Shown: positions 1 through 9,484 of the stretch, in pieces
How the letters are laid out: each line of letters begins with the position of its first letter
Numbering within the stretch: the first letter of the stretch is position 1
Source: Planctomycetota bacterium
GTDB taxonomy: Bacteria; Planctomycetota; Phycisphaerae; UBA1845; UTPLA1
Direction of reading: 5' to 3'
DNA: 18,487 nucleotides
NCBI GenBank assembly: GCA_016712275.1
Contig: JADJRI010000069.1
Span: 1-18,487, forward strand
Program-made: the position numbers and the translations under genes
The notes under the pieces: model-generated
Databases searched by the model: none
What the model was told of the DNA's origin: nothing
Seen by the model: only the letters and a program-made list of their open reading frames with translations

Positions 1-368
1 TCAGCCCTCGCATACCAAATACCACCAAAACGCCGGGGGTCACGCATTCGCAATTCGCCTTCGACCTGACGAAATCGAATGCGAAAATGCGTGTGTGGCG
101 CGATCACCGAGCCGATCGGTTCGAATGTCACCCGACCGCTCATGCCAAGATGAAAAAGAAGCGTCGCGCCATTGTCGAGCAAAACACTCATTCGCTTCCC
201 CTGTCGCGTCACACCTTGAACAACCCGATTCACCAGCAGCCGTGGAAAGCCCGGCACGTCGGATCGAAGATAATCCGGCCGCTCCAACGTTGCCGCGGAA
301 ATCGTCCGGCCGACAATCCGCCCGCGCAATTGGGAGGCGATCGTCTCAACCTCAGGTAGTTCTGGCAC
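1..368 (-). CDS. mutM: Formamidopyrimidine-DNA glycosylase, N-terminal part (partial)
   Basis: Base-excision repair enzyme that removes oxidised purines such as 8-oxoguanine and nicks the abasic site. Reading the minus strand from GTG at 366-368 gives a start followed by PELPEVETI, the family's N-terminal signature; the proline after the removed start residue is the catalytic nucleophile and the next Glu is also catalytic. Further on are QGKR, with the conserved lysine at residue 58, then LLFHLGMSGR and MRDPRRFGGIW, all in family order. About 122 residues are present; the C-terminal helix-two-turn-helix and zinc finger would lie left of the window. No ATG occurs between an upstream in-frame stop and this GTG, and the proline must be residue 2, so the GTG start is firm. 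A weak GAGG lies 11 nt upstream. It is divergent from the next gene. Family call is very secure; the whole-gene length cannot be seen. Confidence 0.93.
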   Translation of the reverse strand, partial: MPELPEVETIASQLRGRIVGRTISAATLERPDYLRSDVPGFPRLLVNRVVQGVTRQGKRMSVLLDNGATLLFHLGMSGRVTFEPIGSVIAPHTHFRIRFRQVEGELRMRDPRRFGGIWYARA

Positions 369-459
369 GACAAAGTGATCCTCGTTTGAGGCCGCGATAT
401 TTTCGCGGTCCGGCTCAATGGCGCACGCCCAGCCATTCGCATTGCTGCAACTCCAAGCG

Positions 460-465
460 TATGAT
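460..465 (+). promoter_or_regulatory. Possible -10 box (TATGAT) upstream of the thioredoxin-like gene
   Basis: TATGAT matches the sigma-70 -10 consensus at five of six positions and lies 74 nt before the ATG at 540, in the divergent spacer between mutM and the thioredoxin-like gene. No convincing -35 hexamer is seen at 16-18 nt spacing, so this is only a candidate. Confidence 0.2.
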
Positions 466-539
466 AGTCCTTAAAGCCCGAGTCGGAAGCGTAACCCGAC
501 CCGCGAATTTTCTCCGAAGACTCACGGAGCTCGACCCCA

Positions 540-1863
540 TGCATCTGAGTCCGCTCACTTTGTTTCTCTTTGCCGCTCTTCCGTTCGCACTCGCGGGACC
601 CGGTGCGCCATCATTTGCGGACGAGTCGTCTGATCGTGCCATTCAAGCATTCGATCTGACGGACAAAACGCTTGCACGCTGGCAGCGTTTCATTCAGCCG
701 AACGACACGGAGGCGAGCTTCGAGAAACTCAACTGGCTCCCCACTTTCAGGCAGGGCCTTATCGAAAGCGGCCGTGCGAATCGTCCCCTACTCCTTTACG
801 TGATGAACGGCCACCCCCTCGGCTGTACCTGAGGGAATGGCGTTGCCGACCGACGGTTCGTCTGGTCAGACCAAAAAGTTCTCGACAAGTGCCGGTCGTT
901 CATCACCGCCGCCGATGAGGTTTGGCGACTCCAAACCGGAACAGATGCGGAGTGCCGCATGTTTCAGGCAATGGCCGATCTCGGGCACTACAGGGCGCCC
1001 GGCCAGACCCGGCAGGGCCTCTATGTCTGCTGCCCGTCCGGCAAAATGCTCGCCTCGATCAATTCACGCGATCCTGCCGCCGTCATCAAAACACTCGATG
1101 CAGGTCTCAAGGCGTGGAACGCGCTATCGAGCGAAGAACGCCGACTGCCGGACAGTTTCCCTCGCGAGAATTTGCCCCGCTGGGAGGACAGTTACCCTGA
1201 AGGCGGCCTGGTTCTTGCGACCCTTGCCGCGACCTCGCGGACGATCCGCTGCCAGTCCCTTCGCATCGCATCGAGCAATGGAACCACGATCACGCGTGGT
1301 TTTCGCACGACGAGGCCCGTCGTTGGCTGCCTGCCGAACCGGTCATCGGACAGGAATACGACGTCCCGCGCGAATTTGTCGAACGCCTTGCTCGATTCCA
1401 TTTGGTTGACAATGTCAAAGGTCAGACACTGCCGTTCGCACAACCTGATGTCGCCGGCTCGCATGCCCGAATGAAGATCACGGCGCGCGAAGGATCCACG
1501 GTGGACATGACCATTTCCGGGGCGACTCAAGCCGTCAGTGGAAGTAAGTGGGACATGCGGAATGAAGTTTGGAAGCCGGAGCACGACCATCCGCGCGGCG
1601 TTGTCACCCGCATGTACGGAAGCGCGGCGTTTGATCTCGAATCCGGAACCTTTACGCGCTTCGACCTCGTCGCCCTCGGCCGGCGTTACGGTTTCTCGGA
1701 GAACAACGGCCGCAAGTGCCAGATCGAACCCAGCTCGATCGGCTACTCCCTTTCTTTCGCCCCGACCGGCATGGCCCACCGCGTTCCGCCAACGTTCATC
1801 GATGTATACGACGCGAAATGGCTCGTCCGCCCGAAGCCTGCTGCGGCAAACGCCGGGAAATGA
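540..1863 (+). pseudogene. Exported thioredoxin-like protein, interrupted by an in-frame TGA and a frameshift
   Basis: The ATG at 540, with GGAG 9 nt upstream, opens a Sec-type signal peptide (hydrophobic LTLFLFAALPFALA) and a domain containing RPLLLYVMNGHPLGCT. That segment resembles thioredoxin strand beta-1 plus active site, with the Cys where the second Cys of CGPC would be. The frame then meets TGA at 830-832 but stays open and protein-like beyond it (NGVADRRFVWSD, later QGLYVCCPSGK, like the thioredoxin C-terminal strands). Near 1211-1231 the coding frame moves by one base: good sequence ends at PEGGLVL and resumes one frame over at RDLADDP, WNHDHAWFSHDEARRWLP and on to the stop at 1861-1863. 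Restored length is about 440 residues; the last 200 match no domain I know. Two disruptions suggest a decaying gene or draft errors. Selenocysteine at the TGA is a weaker alternative. Confidence 0.6.
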
Positions 1864-1957
1864 AGCCCGGCGCTATGAAATTGAAATCGGTAAGTAAATG
1901 GGCCAGAATCGTGACGATGACGTCCTTCGCGAGACATCAATTCAAAAGCAGAAAAAC

Positions 1958-2030
<73 letters not shown>

Positions 2031-2056
2031 GTATTTTGATGACCGTTTGACGTCTC

Positions 2057-2095
2057 AGGCGACTCTGACATCGCATTATCGCCAGAGACTCGCCT
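2057..2095. repeat. Inverted repeat between ilvC and tRNA-Ala
   Basis: Arms AGGCGACTCTG (2057-2067) and CAGAG-AC-TCGCCT (2083-2095) pair over 11 bp with a 2-nt bulge and a 15-nt loop. Five A residues follow on the plus strand, so on the minus strand the T-run comes before the stem. It is therefore not a classical intrinsic terminator for ilvC. It may be a processing site or transcript end ahead of the tRNA. Confidence 0.5.
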
Positions 2096-2226
2096 AAAAA
2101 GTACACCGCAAGTCAACACGCAAATCATACCATGAGACGTGCCGCATGCAACCAGCCGATTGCGGGCGTGATTCGTTCAACATGCCTCCATAAGCCATCA
2201 AAGCCACGAAATCGGCGAAGGTTACG

Positions 2227-3228
<1,002 letters not shown>

Positions 3229-3286
3229 CGACAACCTCACAATCCAAAGCCGTATTTGCCTGCACGCCAATGATTCCCAAACCCGC

Positions 3287-3292
3287 TATGAT
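3287..3292 (+). promoter_or_regulatory. -10 box (TATGAT) 6 nt before an ATG without ribosome-binding site
   Basis: TATGAT matches TATAAT at five of six positions and ends exactly 6 nt before the ATG at 3299. No Shine-Dalgarno sequence precedes that ATG. Transcription would then begin at or next to the start codon, giving a leaderless mRNA. No good -35 is visible at 17 nt. Confidence 0.4.
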
Positions 3293-3298
3293 AAGCAT

Positions 3299-4162
3299 AT
3301 GACCAAGTTCGACGATGCTTTCATCGAACGCTCCTTCGAGCTGACCTCTCCTCCCAAGCGCCGGAACTTTTGGCGATATTTTCTCATCGGCATCGGCTTG
3401 GCCCTGCTATTTCTCCCAGTCGTCAACGGAAATGGCATGGGACTTCCTCGCCCCGCGCTCATCGCCATTCCAGCGGCCTTTGCTCTCGGAATCATGGGAG
3501 GCGTCGCCGCAATGACCCGGCGTCAGCGCAGCCGTCGCCAAATCGTCATGGCCGCGTGGGACGGCGTACAGTTGGAGGAGTGGGACAAGGCGGAAAAAGC
3601 GGTCAGTGAAAGCCTCGATCGCCCCCTCGCGACTCCCGCCGACCGCTGTCAGGCCTATCTCGCGCTCGCGGCCATCCTTGAGCGCAAACGCAAATACGAA
3701 GCTGCGCTGCAAATCTATGGAAAACTGCTTATACATCGCATCGGTGATCCTTATCAACTGCAGCATGTGCAAATCGCCATGACCGCGGCCAAATTTCGAA
3801 ACGAAGAGCTGACCGACGCCATTCAAATGCTCGATCGAATCGAAAAATTCCCAATGCCGCTGACCATGCGCGCGCTCGTGTCATGGACGAGACTCTACCA
3901 GCAGGTCTTCATGGGACAATTCGAAGACGCCATCAAGGACCTGGAGGAAACCCGGCAGCTTTTTCGACGGTACCTATCGACGCGCGCCGGATACACCTAT
4001 GCCCTCTTTGCAAAAGCCCTGCACCAAACCGGTCGGACGGACCTTGCCGCAAAATACTGGCATGACGCCACCCTGCTCATCGAACCGGAAAGACTGATGG
4101 AGGAGTACCCGTTCCTGCTGCCAATTCCGGCGACCTATCCGCACGCCGAGGTGCCGATATGA
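3299..4162 (+). CDS. Two-helix membrane protein with cytosolic TPR-like domain
   Basis: A 287-residue protein. A charged N-terminus of about 23 residues is followed by two predicted membrane helices (about 24-44, FLIGIGLALLFLPVV, and 49-70, ALIAIPAAFALGIMGGVAAM), then a basic RRQRSRR stretch that should keep the rest in the cytosol. The remaining 200 residues are alanine-rich helical pairs of TPR type (CQAYLALAAILERKRKYEAA; YALFAKALHQTGRTDLAAKYW), a protein-interaction scaffold. No enzymatic motif is seen. The stop overlaps the next gene's start as ATGA, so the two are translationally coupled. The next protein has the same plan, pointing to an old duplication or a heteromeric pair. The start lacks a ribosome-binding site but has a -10 box just upstream. 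Function unknown. Confidence 0.8.
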   Translation: MTKFDDAFIERSFELTSPPKRRNFWRYFLIGIGLALLFLPVVNGNGMGLPRPALIAIPAAFALGIMGGVAAMTRRQRSRRQIVMAAWDGVQLEEWDKAEKAVSESLDRPLATPADRCQAYLALAAILERKRKYEAALQIYGKLLIHRIGDPYQLQHVQIAMTAAKFRNEELTDAIQMLDRIEKFPMPLTMRALVSWTRLYQQVFMGQFEDAIKDLEETRQLFRRYLSTRAGYTYALFAKALHQTGRTDLAAKYWHDATLLIEPERLMEEYPFLLPIPATYPHAEVPI

Positions 4163-5007
4163 CCAATCTCGAAGTTCGCGAATTCATCAGCACGATTCGC
4201 AGGCAGCTTTTTCTTTCCGCACTGATGCGGTTTTCGTTGCTGATTCTAGTCACCTCTGGAATTGTAGCGATGCCTTTCTATGCTTCCGAAAATCGCCCGT
4301 CCGACATTTTATGGGCAGTCTCGCTGCTCGCCGGGTTGACCTGGATCAGTCTGACGTTTTTGAGTGTGAAGCAACTCCGCGCCGCCAATCAGGGCGTCGT
4401 CTATCTCGCCGACGGCCGGCTCGACCTTGCCGCCGACCAATTCAGCACTGCCGCGCTCCAATTCAGTTTGTTTCGTGTTGGAAAGTTGCGGGCCTGCAAC
4501 AACCTTGCCGTCGTTGCACACGGGCGCGGAAAATTTGAGGAGGCCGCCCAACTGCTCGACGCCATCCTTCAGATATTGCGCAGGCCAGACCAAACCCTCA
4601 CCAAAACGGCGCGCTTGCTTCTTGCCGATTGTCGGCTCTCCCTTGGAGACGCGACAACCGCGAATGAGGTTTTGGCCCCCATTTTGACGAATGGTCAGCG
4701 TCAATCTCTCACCGAGCAACTCCTTTTGTTACCCATCCAGATTAGATGCCAGGTGGCCATTGGGGATTTCAAATCAGCGGTCGACAATCTGCCATGGAAG
4801 CTGAAACGAGCCGAGCTCCTCGATTCGCCCCGTGCGGCCCAGGTACATGCACTCTTGTCCGAAGCCTGTCGTCAAACGGACCGGCTGGCAGAAGCGAATT
4901 TTCTAATGACCAGGGCTCATCTCTATGCCGACCTCAGCGAAATCATGGATGAACGCCCTGGCTTGCGAGACCTACTCTTCTCGACTACAAGTGCCGATAA
5001 TATCTAA
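4159..5007 (+). CDS. Second two-helix membrane protein with TPR-like domain, overlapping the previous gene
   Basis: A 282-residue protein whose ATG overlaps the preceding stop by 4 nt. A short amphipathic N-terminus precedes two predicted membrane helices (about 23-41, RFSLLILVTSGIVAMPFYA, and 50-70, ILWAVSLLAGLTWISLTFL). Helical repeats follow in the cytosolic part, e.g. VVYLADGRLDLAADQFSTAA, ACNNLAVVAHGRGKFEEAAQ, LLADCRLSLGDATTANEVL and HALLSEACRQTDRLAEANF, spaced like degenerate TPRs. Topology, size and domain order copy the upstream gene, but sequence identity looks low by eye. With that gene and the exported TPR protein downstream it would place TPR scaffolds on both faces of a membrane. 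No catalytic motif and no recognised family name. Confidence 0.8.
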   Translation: MTNLEVREFISTIRRQLFLSALMRFSLLILVTSGIVAMPFYASENRPSDILWAVSLLAGLTWISLTFLSVKQLRAANQGVVYLADGRLDLAADQFSTAALQFSLFRVGKLRACNNLAVVAHGRGKFEEAAQLLDAILQILRRPDQTLTKTARLLLADCRLSLGDATTANEVLAPILTNGQRQSLTEQLLLLPIQIRCQVAIGDFKSAVDNLPWKLKRAELLDSPRAAQVHALLSEACRQTDRLAEANFLMTRAHLYADLSEIMDERPGLRDLLFSTTSADNI

Positions 5008-5075
5008 GGATTCGGCCCGAAACCGATGATCTGGCGTCGTTCCGCAGCGGCACTTCGGCAAGGGTCTCATGCTTG

Positions 5076-5100
5076 TGAGATTCGCGAAAACGCAATCTCA
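5076..5100 (+). repeat. Hairpin in the spacer before the TPR/HEAT gene
   Basis: TGAGATT-c-GCG (5076-5086) and CGC-AATCTCA (5091-5100) pair over 10 bp with one bulged C and an AAAA loop. It lies 69 nt after the previous stop and 71 nt before the ATG at 5172, without a T-run. It would sit in the intercistronic RNA as a processing or stability element; a terminator is unlikely. Confidence 0.35.
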
Positions 5101-5171
5101 GACTTGTGCATGGTTCCATCTGAGGACGCGCATTCGTCGCTGAACTTCGTTGGTCTTCCGGAGTTAGACTC

Positions 5172-7485
5172 ATGTCAATTGCAGCCATCGTAACACTCAC
5201 GGCCTTGGTGCTTTCACAACCTGCCAAACCCGAACCGGCCGCTATTCAAAACAACCCGAAAACGCTCGACACGACGGTCGGTCCGTGGCTCGTTGATCTG
5301 GCGCGACATCAAGGCCATCTCATCGGCCGCGCGAATCCGCGTAGCGCTGCGCTCCATGTTCTTTCGCTCCTGCGTGCCGCAACGAGCGTCACACCCGATT
5401 GCGCCGACGCATACTTCTGGCTCTTCGACATCGAATCCCGTCTGGGTCGCACTGACGCCGCGAGACGGGCACTGGCCGAATATGTGCGATTGAGCCCGTC
5501 GGACGAGGCGGCCCGTCTGCGGCTTTTTGAATTGGACCTGGCCGATCGTCAAACCGCCGAACAGCGCGTTGCATTTGTCGAGGCGGAACTCAAACGTTCC
5601 GACCTGACCCGTACCTACGAAAGCGAACTTCACGGCTGGATGGCCCGGCACTATTACGAACGTCGGGAGAATGGCGCAGCCGGCGCAAATCGAGCATGCA
5701 CTCCGTCTCAATCCAATGAACGTCAACGCCCGCCAAATCGCCTACTTACTCTTCAGCGAAACGGAGCCTTCCTGCAGCGCGTCGAAAATGGCACTGCAAC
5801 TCATCGCCGCCAACCCCAGCCAGACCAATCTGGTCTGGAATCTCGGCGAGTACCTCGACCAGCTTGCCATGCATACGCAGGCGCAGGAATGGTACAACCG
5901 TGCGATTCAACTCCATCGCCAGTCCAACTCCGGTCCCATACCGGCCGACTACTGGCACAAGCTGGCCGTTTCATATTTGAACGGCAAGGACTATTCCCAC
6001 TGCATCGAGGCTGCGGATGCCGCCCTGAAGAGTGACCCCAACTCGCACATCACGCGCCTGCTTCGCGCCACGGCATACAAGAAGCTCAACAACGAAAAAG
6101 CCGCGGCGGCGGACATCGCATTTGTAACCAACGCATACGACACCGAAATCACCAAGGTCACAAATGAAAAGGACTTCGCCCGCGCCGCCGAGATCGCATG
6201 GTTCTTTGCGTTCCACAAGCCCGACCCGGCCAAGGCGATGCAGCTTGCCGATTTCGCCATGAAGGAATCCGAGCCCAGTGCATTGGCCCGCCTCGCATAC
6301 GGCTATGCCCTGCGCATGTCCGGCAAAACCGATCAGGCCATCGCCGCGCTCAAACCGCTCGCCGCGATCGACCAGCTTGCCGCGTACGAACTCGCTCGAA
6401 TAGAAATGGAGCAGGGCAAGAAAGGCGCTGCTCTAACGACCCTTAACAAGGCGGCGACGCTCCAATACGAAGGCGTCGCCTTCGATCTCATCGCCGATCT
6501 GATGAGAAAGCATGGCGAAACGCCTCCCCTCACGCCGAAGCATGCCCGGATCGAAGAATCCCTTTTGAAGTTCAATCGTGATGTCTTCGACTATTTCAAA
6601 AGGCCGCAGGATTTTGTCGACGTTTCAATGACCTTCGTCGATAATCCACTGCCCAAAGTCGGCCCGATTCGCGTCACCTTTCGAATTGAAAACGCGGGGC
6701 CGTTTGCCGTGACCTTTGGCGAAGGCTTCATGGCCCGTCCACTTATCGCTCTCAGCGCAAAGATAAACGGCAACCGCTTTCCATCGTTCGACAACTATCT
6801 CCAGGTTCTGCTGAATTCGCGCTCTACGCTTCTCCCCGGCGATGCCATCGAGAAAACCGTGTCGATCAACGTCGGACCCATTCAGCAGGCGCTGCTTCAA
6901 TATTCCGGCGCGCCGACCCAAATTCGACTGACGGCCATGTTCGATCCGGTCATCATCGACGGCAAACTCACCGCCGGCCCCGGTTCGATCGAACTGGCCG
7001 AAATCAATGCCACCCGTCCGGCCATTGATTCAACAAAAGAGGGCATCAGCCGTCTCGCCACGCTCGCCGCGTCTTCAAACTACCTGGAACGAATCGAAGC
7101 CGTCGATCAGATCGGGGCGCTCCTCTCGGCCATCGAAGCGGCCGAAGGCAAAGGACAATTTGAAAGCGTACAGGTGAATCTGCTCCACGCCGAACTGGCC
7201 AAACTCTTGAATGATGAAATCTGGCAGGTTCGCGCCCACGCCGTTGTCGCCGCCGGCTGGTCCACGCTCGACCCGCGCGTCACCAGCGCCGCCTCGCCCA
7301 GGGTGCGCAACGAAAACGATGTCGTTCGCCTGCTGGCGATCCGCCTCTTTGCCGAACAGCACGGCGACAAATTCCGAAAAGTGCTGGATGAAATGGCCGA
7401 AAATGATTCCTGTGAATATGTCCGCATGATGGCGGCCAGTTATCTACCGGAGGCCAATCAGGCAGCCGCGACGCCCGGCGAGTGA
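5172..7485 (+). CDS. Exported TPR / beta-domain / HEAT-like protein, frameshifted near 5680
   Basis: The ATG at 5172 (GGAG 8 nt upstream) opens a short hydrophobic signal sequence, IAAIVTLTALVLS. TPR-like repeats follow (DAYFWLFDIESRLGRTDAAR, LAEYVRLSP). At 5673-5686 the coding frame changes: the first frame degenerates after YYERRENGAA, while the frame one base later carries QIEHALRLNP and runs to 7485. Dropping one base in GCCGGCG joins them into about 770 residues. After more TPRs (WHKLAVSYLNGKDYSHCIEA and others, to about residue 440) comes a 140-residue beta-rich segment (PIRVTFRIENAGPFAVTFGE) like an Ig/CARDB-type fold. The end is helical and HEAT-like (LLNDEIWQVRAHAVVAAGW, VRLLAIRLFAEQHGD). 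If the frameshift is real, 5671-7485 alone lacks a signal peptide. A draft error is more likely. Likely partner of the two membrane TPR proteins upstream; function unknown. Confidence 0.7.
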
Positions 7486-7518
7486 TAGAAACTCAGGTAC
7501 TCGCAAAGTTCAATGTGG

Positions 7519-7537
7519 CACAGCCGCCCCGGCTGTG
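7519..7537. repeat. Short palindrome, possible relative of the TGTGGCAC element
   Basis: CACAGCCG (7519-7526) and CGGCTGTG (7530-7537) are perfect arms around CCC. The left flank reads TGTGGCAC, the same eight bases that begin the larger palindromes at 7648 and 17416. It lies 34 nt after the stop of the upstream gene and could be a diverged member of that family or a 3'-end hairpin. Confidence 0.4.
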
Positions 7538-7647
7538 GAATTCCATCAAGCGTTACCAGTACCGAAATTCATGCCACGGCGGCCCTTCACCGGACACGAT
7601 TTGTAAACAACGGCATGAAGATGAAATCGCATTGACACCAACGTGCA

Positions 7648-7686
7648 ATCGGTGTGGCACCGGCTAATAGCTGGTGCCACACCGAT
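7648..7686. repeat. Palindromic element, copy 1, between convergent genes
   Basis: ATCGGTGTGGCACCGGCT (7648-7665) pairs with AGCTGGTGCCACACCGAT (7669-7686) over 18 bp with one G-U and loop AAT. The core is shared with the copy at 17416-17444. Both copies sit between convergent 3' ends. No T-run follows on either strand, so it acts either as a factor-assisted bidirectional terminator or as a REP-like dispersed repeat. Confidence 0.75.
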
Positions 7687-7753
7687 ACCTCATACTTAAC
7701 ATTCTGGTTCATATACTCATCAAAGGGTTTTGAATAACCCGCATTCCGGCTTT

Positions 7754-9478
7754 TCAAACCTTCCGCTTCTTCGCCACCCACTTCCGCAAACTCGGCAGCG
7801 GCATCGTATTGAGCACATCCTTCGTTTTCACCCATCCGCGCCGCGCCGTGGCAATGCCGAACTTCATCTGATCGAACTGGGCCGTCGAATGGGCGTCCGT
7901 GTCGATACAGATCTTCACTCCCGCTTCCACCGCCATCCGCACGTGCAGGTCGCACAAGTCCAGCCGCTGCCACGACGCATTGAGCTCCAGCGCCGTTCCC
8001 GTCTCGGCTGCCGCCGCGACCACGGCCTCCATGTTCAGATCCATCGGCTCGCGCCGACCGATCAATCGCGTCGTCGGGTGCCCGAGCAGCGACACATTCG
8101 GATTCGACATCGCGTCGATCACCCGTTTCGTCACCCGGTCGCGATCCTGCTTCATCGATGAATGCACGCTCGCCACGACAAAATCGCACGCCGCCAGCAC
8201 ATTGTCCGGATAGTCCAGCGTCCCATCCGCCAGAATGTCGCATTCGCACCCGACCAATACGGTGATTTTGTCCAGCTTTTTATTCAGCCCCTTCACCATT
8301 TCGATCTGCCGCCACATCCGGTCGATCGTCAGGCCGTTCGCAACCGCGCTCGACTTGGAATGATCCGTGATGGCGACATATTCATACCCCCGGTCGCACG
8401 CCGCCTGCGCCATCGTGATCGCATCCGCCGTTCCATCGCTCGCCGTGGTATGACAATGCAGGTCACCCCGAATATCGCCGATCTCCACCATCGCCTCGGC
8501 CGATTTCAAATCGAATTCGCCACGATCCTCCCGCATCTCCGGCGGCACAAAGGCGACACCCATTTTTTCGTAAATCGCCGCCTCATCATCGCCGGCCAGT
8601 CGCGTTTCTCCTTCAAACAGACCCCACTCGTTCAGCTTCCACCCGCGCTTCGATGCCATCTCCCGCAAGCGCACGTTGTGCTCCTTGCTCCCCGTGAAAT
8701 ATTGCAGCGCCGCTCCGAAAGACTCCGTCGGCACCACGCGGCAATCCACCTGAATCTCCCCGCCGTCGCGCCGCTCAACAAGAATCGACCCCTTGGTCTC
8801 GCCGGAGGCCAGCACCCGCCGACACTGTGGCAGCCTGGTAAATGCCGTCACCACGCGCTCGCGATCGTCCGCATCGCATAGTAAATCCAAATCCCCGATC
8901 GTCTCACACCCGCGCCGCAAACTGCCCGCGATTTCCACCCGTCGCACGCCTTCAACGCCGCGCATGGCCTCCGCCAATTCATCCGCCAGCGGCCACGCAA
9001 TCCCCAACGGCGTCCGCCCGCTCGACCGCTCCAGAAGTTCCAGACCTTTTGCGATTTGCTCGACGCTCTTGGCCCCCATGCCTTTCAGCTTCGCAAATTC
9101 GCCCGAGGCAATCACCCGTTTCAAATCGTCCAACCCGGTGACATTCAGCTCTTTCCACGCCAGGGCCACTTTCTTCGGCCCCATGCCCGAAATGCCCAGC
9201 AGCTTCGGCAATTCAACCGGCACCGCCGACATCAACTCGGCATGCAGTGCCATGTGACCGGCGGTGAGATATTCCTCGATTTTCGCGGCCATGCTCTTGC
9301 CAATGCCCGGCAATTCGCCAAGGCCGCCCGCCTTGTGAAGGTCGTCGATGTCCTTGGTCAGGGATTTGATCGTGCGCGCGGCGCGCCGATAGGAATTGAC
9401 GCGAAAAGACTGCTCCCCGGTGATCTCCAGGAGATCCGCAATCTCATCAAATACGGCTGAAACGTCCTTGTTTCTCAT
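7754..9478 (-). CDS. polX: DNA polymerase X family protein (polymerase plus PHP phosphoesterase)
   Basis: Gap-filling DNA polymerase with an attached PHP nuclease/phosphoesterase domain, used in base-excision repair. The 574 residues are the normal bacterial PolX length. Helix-hairpin-helix motifs lie at about 53-61 (GELPGIGK), 95-102 (GISGMGPK) and 131-138. The nucleotidyltransferase signature GSLRRG (185-190) is followed by D196 and D198, with the third metal ligand D245. The PHP domain has H341 and H343 (DLHCHTTASDG), D372-H373, H439, H467 and D528/H530, a full metal-binding set, so both activities should be intact. No ribosome-binding site precedes the ATG (9476-9478), but a TATAGT box ends 6 nt before it. 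The GT-C-like gene lies 74 nt upstream on the same strand. Family call secure. Confidence 0.95.
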   Translation of the reverse strand: MRNKDVSAVFDEIADLLEITGEQSFRVNSYRRAARTIKSLTKDIDDLHKAGGLGELPGIGKSMAAKIEEYLTAGHMALHAELMSAVPVELPKLLGISGMGPKKVALAWKELNVTGLDDLKRVIASGEFAKLKGMGAKSVEQIAKGLELLERSSGRTPLGIAWPLADELAEAMRGVEGVRRVEIAGSLRRGCETIGDLDLLCDADDRERVVTAFTRLPQCRRVLASGETKGSILVERRDGGEIQVDCRVVPTESFGAALQYFTGSKEHNVRLREMASKRGWKLNEWGLFEGETRLAGDDEAAIYEKMGVAFVPPEMREDRGEFDLKSAEAMVEIGDIRGDLHCHTTASDGTADAITMAQAACDRGYEYVAITDHSKSSAVANGLTIDRMWRQIEMVKGLNKKLDKITVLVGCECDILADGTLDYPDNVLAACDFVVASVHSSMKQDRDRVTKRVIDAMSNPNVSLLGHPTTRLIGRREPMDLNMEAVVAAAAETGTALELNASWQRLDLCDLHVRMAVEAGVKICIDTDAHSTAQFDQMKFGIATARRGWVKTKDVLNTMPLPSLRKWVAKKRKV

Positions 9479-9484
9479 GCCGAC

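Noticed and set aside
230..544. Minus-strand 104-codon frame at the mutM start
   Set aside because: Overlaps mutM in another frame; the PELPEVETI frame is decisive.
824..870. Confident annotation of a selenoprotein at TGA 830
   Set aside because: The nearby hairpin is weak, its loop lacks the expected early G, and the same gene has an independent frameshift; kept only as a finding to test.
5026..5193. 55-codon plus-strand frame starting MIWRRSAAAL before the TPR/HEAT gene
   Set aside because: No ribosome-binding site, overlaps the well-supported start at 5172, and its span contains a hairpin; no family-like features.
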